In this document: piece by piece, positions 1 through 7,911 of the stretch | How positions within the stretch are numbered: position 1 is the stretch's first letter | Layout: the number at the start of each line of letters is the position of its first letter | From: JANJUB01 sp964586225 | GTDB lineage: Bacteria > Armatimonadota > Fimbriimonadia > Fimbriimonadales > Fimbriimonadaceae | Reading direction: 5' to 3' | NCBI GenBank assembly: GCA_964586225.1 | Contig: CAZPHD010000029.1 | Location: forward strand, 1-39,976 | DNA length: 39,976 bases | Translations under genes and position numbers: made by a program | Notes under the pieces: model-generated | What the model saw: only the letters and a program-made list of their open reading frames with translations | Told to the model about the DNA's origin: nothing | Databases searched by the model: none

Positions 1-2
1 CG

Positions 3-725
3 CTTGAAGAGCTCTTCATGCTCTACTGTCGGGCAGGCTTTGACAATCCTGACTTCCACACGAACGAAGCGATGTACGACATGCTGGGCAAGGGATTTGA
101 ACTAGCGTTTGCTGATCCCGACTTTGAGCAGCGTCAAACCTCGCTTCCCTTCACGCCCTATCACATCGTGGCTGACGGAAGCTTGGAGGGCGAATCCCTG
201 CATGAAGTCTGGCTTCGGAGCGTGTACCCGTTTCCCAGCTCCTACGACGATCCCTTTGACGGAGCCAATGAGTGCGCCTTCGAAATCGGCTTGGCGGTGT
301 TCATGTTCCTACTCGGTCAGATCTTGGCAAGGACGAGCCCAGCGACCGCACGAGCTGCCCGCGACGAGATGAGGGGTGTCTGGCAAAATGCGGGAGTCCA
401 GGCTTCGGGAACCGCGCTGTTCGCGGCGATTGGCAAGTACGCCGGGTCTGGTGCTCACGCTGACTTGACCGACGTCCTGCGCAAAGTCAGCGACTTCGTC
501 AGGGCTATGGTTCCGTTGTTGCCGGGCGCCTTCTATCGGGTGATCCGACGGTCCTGCACCTGGTGGGAATACGTAGCCGCCATGGGCCTAAGCGCGGCAT
601 TTATTGCGCGGGCCGTGAAGCTCGTGTTGACGGCCGTGAGCCTGGCGATGACGCTCGTGAAAATCTACAAGGCCTGCTTCACGAACGCCGGTTGCGTCGC
701 TGAGACTTCGAGTCCCGCGCAGTAA
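3..725 (+). CDS. Hypothetical membrane-associated protein, 5' end outside window
   Basis: I do not recognise this protein. The frame is open to the left edge of the window, so the ATG at 18 is probably internal and only the C-terminal part (about 240 residues) is visible. It has one hydrophobic stretch in the middle (the segment around FEIGLAVFMFLLGQILA) and a longer one near the C-terminus (around AAMGLSAAFIARAVKLVLTA), then a short tail with two cysteines. The layout resembles the membrane-ending tails of large secreted or polymorphic proteins, but that is only an impression. It ends just before a GC-rich hairpin and converges on the small membrane-protein gene to its right. Confidence 0.55.
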   Translation, partial: LEELFMLYCRAGFDNPDFHTNEAMYDMLGKGFELAFADPDFEQRQTSLPFTPYHIVADGSLEGESLHEVWLRSVYPFPSSYDDPFDGANECAFEIGLAVFMFLLGQILARTSPATARAARDEMRGVWQNAGVQASGTALFAAIGKYAGSGAHADLTDVLRKVSDFVRAMVPLLPGAFYRVIRRSCTWWEYVAAMGLSAAFIARAVKLVLTAVSLAMTLVKIYKACFTNAGCVAETSSPAQ

Positions 726-731
726 CGATCA

Positions 732-756
732 GTCCCCGCCGAACTTTGGCGGGGAC
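732..756. terminator. GC-rich hairpin between convergent genes
   Basis: A perfect 9-bp stem (GTCCCCGCC paired with GGCGGGGAC) with a 7-base loop lies between the stop codons of two convergent genes. There is no T-tract on either side, so it is either a weak bidirectional terminator or a transcript-end stabiliser. Confidence 0.5.
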
Positions 757-760
757 CTCA

Positions 761-1153
761 TCAGCCAAGCGGCTTCCTCGCGTATCGGAAGGCGAACACC
801 AAGAACACGGGCCACCAGATCAGGTCGTTCGTGATGATCGTGGCTCCAAACGACCAAGGAAGGACTCCTAGACTCGCGTAGTAGGCGAATCCAAGGGGTC
901 CCAGCACCTTGCCCGCCAAGCCAATCCAAATGAAACCGCAGTAGCGCTCGGGATCACGTGCCATCAGCCAGTAACCGTAGGCATAGACACCAACGACCAT
1001 GCCCAGCACCTGCAGAAATGGCGCGGAAACGAGATCGCCGACGCCGAGGCGGTTGATGCACCACTGGGGCGCGGCGCACACCACCAGTCCCCACAGCAGG
1101 TTGTAAGCCGCCGCGGCATAGAACCAGATGCTGAAAGAACGGGGGATATTCAC
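761..1153 (-). CDS. Small multi-pass membrane protein
   Basis: This is a 130-residue, strongly hydrophobic protein with about four predicted membrane helices (segments near AAAAYNLLWGLVVCA, FLQVLGMVVGVYAYGYWLMA, LAGKVLGPLGFAYYA and DLIWWPVFLVFAF). I chose the GTG at 1153 because it overlaps the TGA stop of the upstream gene in a GTGA arrangement, typical of translational coupling. An ATG further upstream (1192) lies wholly inside that gene. The family is unknown to me; it resembles small DoxX-like or alkyl-halide-type membrane proteins only in size and topology. The coupling suggests it is made together with the thioredoxin-like candidate selenoprotein encoded just before it. Confidence 0.65.
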   Translation of the reverse strand: MNIPRSFSIWFYAAAAYNLLWGLVVCAAPQWCINRLGVGDLVSAPFLQVLGMVVGVYAYGYWLMARDPERYCGFIWIGLAGKVLGPLGFAYYASLGVLPWSFGATIITNDLIWWPVFLVFAFRYARKPLG

Positions 1154-2352
1154 GGAGTCTGCGCCCAGCGCAGCGAATAGCCGTACTTCCAACTCTGCGG
1201 GATCATCTGGTCGTCGCGATCCGTGCCGGTGTTCAGGGTCGCATAGGCGGCGACGCGATGCTCTTGTGCACCTACGTGAAGGTTCTCCATCATCCGCCCA
1301 ACTCGGTGCGTGCCCAGCATCGCAAGCTCAAACTTCGTGAACCGCTTTGCGACGCTGTCGTAGTCCGCGGCCGCCAGCAAGTTGCCGTTGTACGTGTCCG
1401 TGCACCACTCGCTATCGCCCTTCATGTCGTAATCCGCCGTGATCCGAAGGCTGACGACATTGCCGCGAACCTCGGTCACTTCGGAGGTCATTCCTCCTTC
1501 GCGGATGTGGCTCTCCCACCATGCGCTCTGCCCTGCTTGCATGTGGCTGAGGAGCACGATGCGGTTGTAGGCCGGGCCTATCACGTGGGTCTTCGCGCCT
1601 TTCTCCAGTCTAACCGGCAACCACGCACGCCACTCGGAGGGCTTGAACCAAAGCCGATCCAGATGATAGAACTTTGGGTGGCGCTGGTCGAAGGTGGTCA
1701 TCCCCGAGAACGGGTAGCCGCGCCGGGAGACGCGCAAGTCCAGCGTTCCGGCGGGCTTGATGAACTTCTCGTGCTCCCAACGCAGCCGATCGGCGTCGGT
1801 CAGGGTCCGTTGGAGTTTGCGCTCGGCGGCGCTGAGGCGCTTGTAGGCAGCGACGGCCTCCTTCATGGCGGCGAGCGTGCCGTCGGCGTCGGGATCGGGC
1901 CAGCCTCGATTCATTCGGCCGAGATACTTGCCACCTGATGACGCCACGTAGATGCCTTGCTGGATCTGGTTGCGCATCAGTGTCGCCAGCCACTGCCGCT
2001 CAAAGCGCTCCTTGTCGGGATGCTCGTTGTAATTCACGTCATCGACGGCGACCGGGATGAAGTTCTGCTTGACGTATTCGATGATGTCGGGGCGAGTCCA
2101 GACAAACTGCCTGGTTTTGACTCCATTCTGTCAGCAGTGCCCCCGCGGATCACCGAAGTACATCCACATGATCATCGGCTTGTCTTCTTTTTGGGCGGCG
2201 AGGAGTCCTTCGTGAATCGTCGGCCGCCAATCGAGACTCTGGAATGCCAGGTCCTCGGCGGTGGGGGACGCGTGTTGCTTCACGGCCGCGAACGTGGCGT
2301 CCGTTAGGTTCGCGGGTGGCGTTTGGGCGAGGAGAAGAAGAAGGGGAATCAT
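1150..2352 (-). CDS. Secreted thioredoxin-like protein, candidate selenoprotein (in-frame TGA = Sec74)
   Basis: Two open stretches (2352-2134 and 2130-1150) lie in the same frame and are separated by a single TGA at 2131-2133. Read through, they give one 400-residue protein. It has a short signal-like N-terminus (MIPLLLLLAQTPPA), then a thioredoxin-type segment: KPMIMWMYFGD, then RGHC at the active-site position with the TGA as the next codon, then QNGVKTRQF, a helix, and NFIPVAVDD as the following strand. Replacing TGA by Sec or Cys restores a fold that neither half could form alone. A bSECIS-like hairpin follows the TGA. The C-terminal 270 residues are unrecognised. The last codon overlaps the start of a membrane-protein gene. 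Alternatives are a recent nonsense mutation, or a truncated 73-residue product plus a second start. No selA, selB, selC or selD lies in the window. Confidence 0.6.
2094..2133 (-). promoter_or_regulatory. Candidate bSECIS element directly after the in-frame TGA
   Basis: Starting from the TGA (2133-2131), the mRNA can fold as follows. A lower stem GAGT (2123-2120) pairs with ACTC (2097-2094). A 5-base bulge sits on the 5' side. An upper stem CCAGGC (2114-2109) pairs with GTCTGG (2103-2098), including one G-U pair. The 5-base apical loop is AGUUU. The loop G lies 24 bases after the TGA, within the spacing known for bacterial SECIS elements, and a G followed by U in the apical loop is the feature SelB reads. 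The fold was found by eye, not by a covariance model. Confidence 0.5.
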
Positions 2353-2354
2353 TT

Positions 2355-2466
2355 GGACTTTGGATTTTGGATTTTGGATTTTAGATTTCAGATTTCAGAT
2401 TTATCAGACTACTGACTGCTAACTGCCAACTGCTAACTGCTAACTGCTAACTGCCAACTGCTAACT
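2355..2466. repeat. AT-rich heptamer tandem repeats (two arrays)
   Basis: The first array has 7-base units of the type GGATTTT and then AGATTTC, running to about 2402. The second has 7-base units of the type CTAACTG (with CCAACTG variants), repeated about seven times to 2466. The block fills the space between the ATP-grasp gene and the start of the candidate selenoprotein gene. The GATTTCA-like units recur at 10819-10921. A 7-base period with unit drift is what short tandemly repeated repetitive (STRR-like) sequences look like. Confidence 0.8.
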
Positions 2467-2471
2467 CTCCC

Positions 2472-3338
2472 TCACAACATCGTCCGCTCAGAAAGCCGCT
2501 CTCGAATCAAATCCGCCAACTCGACGGCGGCTTCGGGCACGAACAAGAAGAACAACTCCGGCTCAATCATCTCAAGCTCCATCAGTTGCGGCGAGCCATC
2601 AACGTCCACCAGATCGATTCGAGCATATAGAGGCGTCTCCGGGAGCGCGCGAATGATCCGCTCCGCGGTCTCCACCTGCTTCTCGTTCGGTTCGACCACG
2701 GTGTACTTCCCGCCGAATTCGATCTGCACGCGAAAATCACCCGCCTTCGGCTGCTTCTTCACGGCATGGCTCAGCAAGCCGTCGAAATACACCAGCGACG
2801 TCTCGCCCTCCAGCGTTATCCCATCGAGGTAGGGCTGGATCAGCACCGCGCTGCGCTCTCGCAAGCGGTCGTAGTGGCTCTGTGCGGCCGCCGCCTGATC
2901 GGGCAGCTCGAAGACAAGCGTCTCGTAGGCACCCGCGGCCACGCTCGGTTTGATCACGATACTCGTCCATCCCAGCCCCTCGGCGGCGTGGGCGAGGTCA
3001 AGCTCGTCCTGGGCCAGGTGCGTGGCCACGATCGGCACGCCCGCCGCCTCAAGCTCGAGCAGATAACGCTTGTCCGAATTCCACCGAATGAGCGTCGGCG
3101 AGTTCCAAACCTCGGCTCGGCTGGCCACCCGATCGACCCACGCGAGGAACTCCGGCAGGTGCAAATGGTAGTCCCATGTCGTCCGGATGAGCACCGTCGA
3201 GGCCAGCATCCAGTCAAAGATTTCGTCATTCCAGGCGACGAGCTTGGCGGGCACGCCCATGGCCGCCAACGCATCCAAGAGGGTGTAGTCCTCCTCGGAC
3301 AGCTCCAGCGCGTTCTTCGACGTGGCGAGGACAAGCAT
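2472..3338 (-). CDS. ATP-grasp domain protein (RimK/glutathione synthetase-like)
   Basis: This 288-residue protein has the layout of the RimK and glutathione-synthetase branch of ATP-grasp ligases. An N-terminal Rossmann-like part carries a WNDEIFDW segment and TTWDYHLH. A central part around SDKRYLLELEAAGVPIVAT leads into the ATP-grasp fold. Typical elements are VIKPSVAAGA, which would hold the ATP-binding lysine, then QPYLDGITLEGETSLVYFDG, and at the end YARIDLVDV and LMELEMIEPELFF with the acidic metal ligands. Such enzymes join an amine to a carboxylate through an acyl-phosphate; the substrate here cannot be told. A -10-like TAGCCT ends 6 bases before the ATG and no Shine-Dalgarno is visible, suggesting a leaderless message. 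Confidence 0.75.
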   Translation of the reverse strand: MLVLATSKNALELSEEDYTLLDALAAMGVPAKLVAWNDEIFDWMLASTVLIRTTWDYHLHLPEFLAWVDRVASRAEVWNSPTLIRWNSDKRYLLELEAAGVPIVATHLAQDELDLAHAAEGLGWTSIVIKPSVAAGAYETLVFELPDQAAAAQSHYDRLRERSAVLIQPYLDGITLEGETSLVYFDGLLSHAVKKQPKAGDFRVQIEFGGKYTVVEPNEKQVETAERIIRALPETPLYARIDLVDVDGSPQLMELEMIEPELFFLFVPEAAVELADLIRERLSERTML

Positions 3339-3356
3339 CGTTCTAGGCTACCGGAA

Positions 3357-5255
3357 TCACTCCGCCCGGAGCCACACTTGCATATGACTACGCCCGCGGT
3401 TGTTCCAAGAGTAGTAGGGGATCAGTGACGCCTCGGCTTCGCGCGTCTCCTGCACGCCCGCCTCCGAGTACAGCCCATCGACGAACGTGTCCTTGATCTC
3501 CGATCCCTTCACCGTCAGGCGAATGATCCCCCCGAGGGCATCATCCCAAGACTCGCCGACTTCCGTCTCAGGCTCCAACTGGGCATCCGCACCGATGCTA
3601 AACCGTTGAGGCATCACGCCATCGGGTGATTCCAGCGTGTACACCAGCGGCCCCCGCGTCAGCGCAATCCGACCCAGGTTGTCGATCACCGACGGGTGAG
3701 CTTCGATCCACTGGGGTGCCATTTCGAACTCGATCTGGATACGCTCGCCCGCCCGCCACGTCCGGGTCATCGCCGCGTAGCCCTGGTCATACTCGGCCTG
3801 CTCTTCGACGCCGTCCACCTCAAAGCCGCAGTCCGTACACCACTCGGGAATGCGCACGCGCATCGCAAACGGCGCCGCGGTCTTGACTTCGACCAACTCG
3901 ATCGTCACTTGCCCCGCCCACGGATAGCGGGATTCCACTCGGAGCTTCGCCACCGCTGTTTCAACCTCCATGCCGATGGGCAGATTGATCGCGATGCCCT
4001 TCTCGGAAGCCGCGATGGCCAGATGCCCCACCTGCCCGATCAGCCGCGCGATGTTCGGCGGGCAGCAGGCACATCCGAACCAGTCCACGCGGTCGTGATC
4101 GGCTCGGCTTTCCAGCGGGTTGGCATAGAAGTAGCGATCGCCGCTGAGCGAAATCCCCGACAGGGCCCCGTTGTAGAGCGCACGCTCAACGGTCTCGAAG
4201 TAGGTCGCGTCGCCCGTCGCCAATGCCAACCGCTGCCCCCACAGCGCAAGACCGATGGCCGCACACGTCTCCGCGTAGGCGGTGTGGTTGGGCAGGTCGT
4301 AGTCGTGCGTGAAGCCCTCATTGTCGCCGGAGGGCCCGATGCCGCCGGTGATGTACATTCGACGCTCGGTGAGGCTACTCCAGCCGCGGAGCAGGGCGGC
4401 TTCCAACTCCTCGTCTTCGGCAAGTTCAGTCGCGGCGATGTAGAGGTACATCGCTCGCACGGCATGGCCGACGACGCTATCATGCTCCCGAATCGGGGCG
4501 TGATCTTGCAGATACTCCCCGCTGTACACGCCATTCTTCAACAAGAGCGGCATCCCCGCTGGCGACAGGTTGTAGGCGACCGGGTCGTTGAGCTCTTCCT
4601 CGTAGGGCGAGGGGCGCGTGCCGCGTATCTCGATCAGCCACCGCGCGAACTCGGCATACTTCGGCTCGTTGGTCGCGCCAGCCAGCTTGATGAGCGCGAG
4701 TTCAATCTCCTCGTGCCCACAGCTTCCCTTCCGCTTGTCGGGACCAAACACGGCCATCACATGGTCGGCGAATCGAATGGCGACATCGAGCAAATCCCGC
4801 GAACTAGTCGCATCGAAATGGGCGACTGCCGCCTCGATCAGATGGCCGCCACAATACATCTCGTGGAGCATCGACAGGCTCCGCCACTCCATGCCGGGAT
4901 GCTGAAGTTGCACAAAGCTGTTGATGTAGCCGTCCGCACGTTGGGCGGCGGCGACGATGCTCACGGCCTGGTCAAGCAGCTCCCGGTTCGCCTTTGAAGG
5001 TCGCGCAAAGAGCGAATACGCACACGCCTCCATCCACTTGTACACATCGCTGTCGTTGAACCGGTAGCCCTGGTAGCCGCCCGGTTCACCTTTCGCCGCC
5101 CGCCGTAGGTTCTCCAAACGACCCGTTGACTCCAACAACGCAAACTGGGTCGGAATCGTGACTTCGGCCACGCGATCGAGCCAAGCACTCCAGAAGGGGT
5201 CGGTTACCCGGACCGCCGACACCGGCAGCGCGCAGAAAGGAAAGTAAAACGCCAT
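3357..5255 (-). CDS. GH127-type beta-L-arabinofuranosidase-like glycosidase (DUF1680 family)
   Basis: The 632-residue length and sequence fit glycoside hydrolase family 127, retaining beta-L-arabinofuranosidases with a zinc-bound cysteine nucleophile. The characteristic N-terminal part (DPFWSAWLDR, then GYRFNDSDVYKWMEA) is followed by the barrel with LHEMYCGGHLIEAA. The metal site is visible as E329-T-C331 (in YAETCA) and the pair C397-C398 in WFGCACCPPN; by family knowledge one of that last pair is the nucleophile. There is no signal peptide, so it probably acts on oligosaccharides in the cytoplasm. It diverges from an oxidoreductase gene with only 32 bases between them. TAAACT ends 7 bases before the ATG. 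Family members vary in sugar specificity, so arabinofuranose is an inference. Confidence 0.85.
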   Translation of the reverse strand: MAFYFPFCALPVSAVRVTDPFWSAWLDRVAEVTIPTQFALLESTGRLENLRRAAKGEPGGYQGYRFNDSDVYKWMEACAYSLFARPSKANRELLDQAVSIVAAAQRADGYINSFVQLQHPGMEWRSLSMLHEMYCGGHLIEAAVAHFDATSSRDLLDVAIRFADHVMAVFGPDKRKGSCGHEEIELALIKLAGATNEPKYAEFARWLIEIRGTRPSPYEEELNDPVAYNLSPAGMPLLLKNGVYSGEYLQDHAPIREHDSVVGHAVRAMYLYIAATELAEDEELEAALLRGWSSLTERRMYITGGIGPSGDNEGFTHDYDLPNHTAYAETCAAIGLALWGQRLALATGDATYFETVERALYNGALSGISLSGDRYFYANPLESRADHDRVDWFGCACCPPNIARLIGQVGHLAIAASEKGIAINLPIGMEVETAVAKLRVESRYPWAGQVTIELVEVKTAAPFAMRVRIPEWCTDCGFEVDGVEEQAEYDQGYAAMTRTWRAGERIQIEFEMAPQWIEAHPSVIDNLGRIALTRGPLVYTLESPDGVMPQRFSIGADAQLEPETEVGESWDDALGGIIRLTVKGSEIKDTFVDGLYSEAGVQETREAEASLIPYYSWNNRGRSHMQVWLRAE

Positions 5256-5287
5256 GCCGCAGAGTTTACTGGGGGTAACGTCTTGGC
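5256..5287. promoter_or_regulatory. Compact divergent promoter region with two leaderless-type -10 boxes
   Basis: Only 32 bases separate two divergent start codons. On the minus strand TAAACT (5268-5263) ends 7 bases before the ATG of the GH127 gene. On the plus strand TAACGT (5276-5281) ends 6 bases before the GTG of the oxidoreductase gene. There is no room for a leader or a Shine-Dalgarno on either side, and each promoter's -35 region must lie across or inside the opposite gene's start. Confidence 0.5.
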
Positions 5288-6262
5288 GTGGATAAGGTTA
5301 GGATCGGATTCATCGGGTGCGGGAGCTTTGCCCGCTGGCATATGGGGCACTACCCCGCGATCACCGAAGCGGAAGTGACCGCGATGTGCGACCCTGATCC
5401 GGCGCAACTGGCCGAATCGAAACAGCGACATCCTTACCTCGCCGAAGTCCCGACCTTCCCTGAACACCAGGCGATGTTTGCATCCGGGCTGTGCGATGCG
5501 GTCGTGATCGCTACGCCACACGCCGACCACTTTCCGCAGATCATCGACTCGTTTGCGGCGGGGCTCCACGTGCTCGTCGAGAAGCCGCTGTGCCCGACGG
5601 TCGAAGAATGCCAGCAGGCGATTGCCGCCCGAGATCAAGCCCAGCGGGTGGGAGTGCTCTCGTATCAGCGACACACCCAGGCCGACTACCGCTACCTGCG
5701 GACCGTGATCCAATCCGGCACGATCGGCGAGCTGCGCTATGCCTCGGCGTATCTGTCGCAAGAGTGGAAGCGCTTCACGGCAAGCACTTGGCGTCAGATT
5801 CCCGAGCGTTCATGCGGCGGCATGTTGCTGGACTCGGGCAGCCACATGCTCGATGCACTCATGTGGTGCTCGGGGCTGGAACCGGTCGAGGTGTCCGGAT
5901 TTGTCGACAACCGGGGCACGCCCGTGGAGATCGACAGCGCGGCAAGCGTGCGGTTTTCGAATGGCGCGCTCGGCACGCTGACGGTTTGCGGCGATGCTCC
6001 CGGCTGGCGTGAGGAGATTTCCTTCATCGGCGACCGCGGGAGCATCCTGCTTCGCGATGGCAAGATCACCGTGTTTGACGCCCACGGCGCGGAGCTTCGC
6101 GTGGAACGCGTGAGCGGAGGGTCGCTGCCCGATCGCAACTTCGTCGACGCTGTCCTCGGCTGGAACGAGGTGCAATCACCGTTCGAATGCGGCCTGGCCG
6201 TCACGCGCCTTACGCAGGCCGTGTATCGAAGCGCCGAGCTCGGCAAGCCGGTGCGGCTTTAG
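5288..6262 (+). CDS. Gfo/Idh/MocA family oxidoreductase
   Basis: This 324-residue NAD(P)-dependent dehydrogenase acts on sugars or inositols by family knowledge. The N-terminal Rossmann fold carries GFIGCGSFA (residues 7-15), the dinucleotide loop, followed by CDPDPAQ. The family hallmark EKP is at residues 98-100 (VLVEKPL). The C-terminal alpha/beta domain includes GGGMLLDSGSHMLDAL-like sequence (CGGMLLDSGSHMLDALMW), with the His near the substrate site. It starts at GTG 5288, preceded by TAACGT and no Shine-Dalgarno. It is followed with zero spacing by a HAD phosphatase gene, so the two are one transcription unit. Next to GH127, a role in pentose or sugar-acid metabolism is likely but the substrate is not determined. 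Confidence 0.85.
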   Translation: MDKVRIGFIGCGSFARWHMGHYPAITEAEVTAMCDPDPAQLAESKQRHPYLAEVPTFPEHQAMFASGLCDAVVIATPHADHFPQIIDSFAAGLHVLVEKPLCPTVEECQQAIAARDQAQRVGVLSYQRHTQADYRYLRTVIQSGTIGELRYASAYLSQEWKRFTASTWRQIPERSCGGMLLDSGSHMLDALMWCSGLEPVEVSGFVDNRGTPVEIDSAASVRFSNGALGTLTVCGDAPGWREEISFIGDRGSILLRDGKITVFDAHGAELRVERVSGGSLPDRNFVDAVLGWNEVQSPFECGLAVTRLTQAVYRSAELGKPVRL

Positions 6263-6823
6263 ATGGGGCGGCCGATCTTTCTGGATCGCGATGGCGTGCT
6301 GAACCGCGACATCACGCCGTATCTGGCGCGGCTCGATCAGCTGGAAATCTTCCCTTACACGGTGGACGCGCTGGAGCGGCTCCACCAGGCGGGGTTCGAT
6401 ATGTACGTGGCTTCGAACCAACAGGGCGTGGCGCTCGGGATCACCGACGCCGCCGAGCTGGAGGCGATCACGGAGGCCATTCAGGCTCCTCTTCGGGCGC
6501 GCGGGTTTGAGATTCGCAAGTTCTACTACTGCATTTGGCACGACCGCGAGAAGCACCCGTGGCGCAAGCCATCGCCGGGAATGCTGCTCGCCGCCGCCGA
6601 AGAGTTTGGCTTCGATCCGACTGGGGCGTTCATGATCGGCGACAAGTGGACGGACATCGAAGCGGGTTCGCGAGCCGGATGTCGTCCGTTGCTGGTGCAT
6701 ACCGGTGTGACGGCTACGGGCGATGATGGCAGCGGATGGAACTACCCACCGGAAGCGGTGTTCCCGACGCTGGTTGAAGCGGTGAATTATGTGCTTTCCG
6801 AAACTCCCCCTCTCCGCGAGTGA
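6263..6823 (+). CDS. HAD-IIIA phosphatase, GmhB/HisB-N-like
   Basis: This 186-residue HAD phosphatase has DRDGVLN (residues 8-14, both nucleophile and acid aspartates), SNQQGVALG (motif II), KPSPGML (motif III lysine) and GDKWTDIEAG (motif IV). The layout matches D-glycero-D-manno-heptose-1,7-bisphosphate 7-phosphatase and the histidinol-phosphatase half of HisB. These usually have a zinc loop of pattern C-x-H-x(n)-C-x-C. Here only C90-I-W-H93 is present, and the following cysteines are replaced (REKHPWRKP), so zinc binding may be lost or altered. The ATG directly abuts the stop of the oxidoreductase gene. The last residues and the stop codon lie inside a palindromic repeat element, so the natural C-terminus was probably replaced. 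Confidence 0.8.
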   Translation: MGRPIFLDRDGVLNRDITPYLARLDQLEIFPYTVDALERLHQAGFDMYVASNQQGVALGITDAAELEAITEAIQAPLRARGFEIRKFYYCIWHDREKHPWRKPSPGMLLAAAEEFGFDPTGAFMIGDKWTDIEAGSRAGCRPLLVHTGVTATGDDGSGWNYPPEAVFPTLVEAVNYVLSETPPLRE

Positions 6824-6853
6824 TCGTCTCGCGGGGAGGGGGTTGGGGGGTGG
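6802..6853. repeat. Palindromic repeat element, copy 1
   Basis: Two 15-base arms (CCCCCTCTCCGCGAG at 6806-6820 and its partner at 6828-6842) form a near-perfect hairpin with one T-G pair and the 7-base loop TGATCGT. A G-rich tail GGGGGTTGGGGGGTGG follows. The TGA in the loop is the stop codon of the upstream HAD gene. The same loop and tail occur inside nrdJ (24012-24060), and a related copy in the other orientation lies at 29067-29151. Confidence 0.85.
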
Positions 6854-6894
6854 ACAGAGCGGTTTTGGCACCCCCGCGCGCCTCGTTAGCTTCC

Positions 6895-7851
6895 CTACGC
6901 GACCAACAACTCGAAAAACTCGTCCACCGATTCCGCGTGCTTCAACACATCAAACCCCTTGAACTCGCCGTGGTTGTGCGCGATCTTTAGCCACTGCTTG
7001 AGCCGCATCAGCTCCCGTGGCTTGATCCGGTCGCCATAGAACTCCGTAAAGCGAAGCAACTGACGGAAGAGCGTTTCCCAGTTGGTGGGATCGGGGACCG
7101 CGAGCGTGAGGCCCAACTCGCGCGCGATCACAATCGGCAACGCCGGATCGGCCAGCGCCGCCCGACCGAGCATGAAGTGCGAACAGCCCGTGAGGTCGCG
7201 ACAGCGGTGGAAGTCGTCAAGTGTCCATAAGTCGCCGTTTGCGATAACGGGCACAGTGACCGACTTCCGCACCCGCCCGATCGGCTCCCAATACACCGGC
7301 GGCGCGTAGCCTTGGGTCCGGGTTCGGGCATGAATCGTGAGCCACGACGCGCCACCCTCGACCGCCATCTCGGCGTTCTCATCAATCGCATCGGTGGTGT
7401 CCCACCCGAGCCGTAGCTTCGCCGAAACCGGGATGTGCGGCGGGACGACCTCGCGCACCGCGGCCACAATCTCGCGAATCCGGCAGGGATAGCGCAGCAG
7501 CGACGCGCCGCCGTCGTTGCGGTTCACCGTCGGCGCCGGGCAGCCGAAGTTGATGTCGATCGCGGTTGCCCCCGCGCGGACGGCATTGAGCGCCGAGCCG
7601 GCCATCGGCTCGGGATTGCCACCGAGGATCTGAACCTGAACCGGCAGGCCCGTCGGCGTCAGGCCTCCATGCTCAAGTTCGGGGACTTCCCGCCGAAACA
7701 CCTTCCGCGGAAGCGGCTCGGTGGTCACCCGGATGAACTCGGAGACGGCATAGGAGAACGCCCCGCTCAGCCCCTGCAATGCCCGCATCGGGGCATCAGT
7801 GATGCCATCCATTGGGGCGAGCACCAACGCCGGGCGGTCGGCTATCAGCAT
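6895..7851 (-). CDS. dus: tRNA-dihydrouridine synthase (Dus family)
   Basis: This flavoprotein reduces uridine to dihydrouridine in tRNA D-loops. With the ATG at 7851 it has 318 residues, the usual length. The FMN-barrel start LVLAPMDGITDAPMR is typical. The active site is clear as DINFGCPAPTVN with Cys104, followed by GGASLL. Further FMN contacts are KLRLGWD, TIHARTRTQGY, VIANGD and FMLGRAAL. The open frame extends upstream to 8100, but that part overlaps the divergent hicB gene and does not resemble Dus proteins, so I reject the longer start. A GTG further upstream (about 7882) is possible. Whether it is DusB-like or DusC-like cannot be settled by eye. Confidence 0.9.
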   Translation of the reverse strand: MLIADRPALVLAPMDGITDAPMRALQGLSGAFSYAVSEFIRVTTEPLPRKVFRREVPELEHGGLTPTGLPVQVQILGGNPEPMAGSALNAVRAGATAIDINFGCPAPTVNRNDGGASLLRYPCRIREIVAAVREVVPPHIPVSAKLRLGWDTTDAIDENAEMAVEGGASWLTIHARTRTQGYAPPVYWEPIGRVRKSVTVPVIANGDLWTLDDFHRCRDLTGCSHFMLGRAALADPALPIVIARELGLTLAVPDPTNWETLFRQLLRFTEFYGDRIKPRELMRLKQWLKIAHNHGEFKGFDVLKHAESVDEFFELLVA

Positions 7852-7899
7852 GGGGTTGAGGTTCACTTTTTGATTGGTCACGCTGGCGTAACAGCAACG

Positions 7900-7905
7900 T
7901 ATAAT
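7900..7905 (+). promoter_or_regulatory. TATAAT -10 box of a leaderless hicB
   Basis: A perfect TATAAT ends 6 bases before the hicB ATG. Transcription would start at or next to the start codon. No Shine-Dalgarno is present. Confidence 0.6.
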
Positions 7906-7911
7906 CTGAGT

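Noticed and set aside
2355..2466. CRISPR array
   Set aside because: Units are 7 bases in direct succession with no spacers of constant length.
3696..4997. A 433-codon open frame on the plus strand opposite the GH127 gene
   Set aside because: The minus-strand product has clear family motifs and catalytic residues. The plus-strand product has none and is R/H/G-rich, as antisense frames are.
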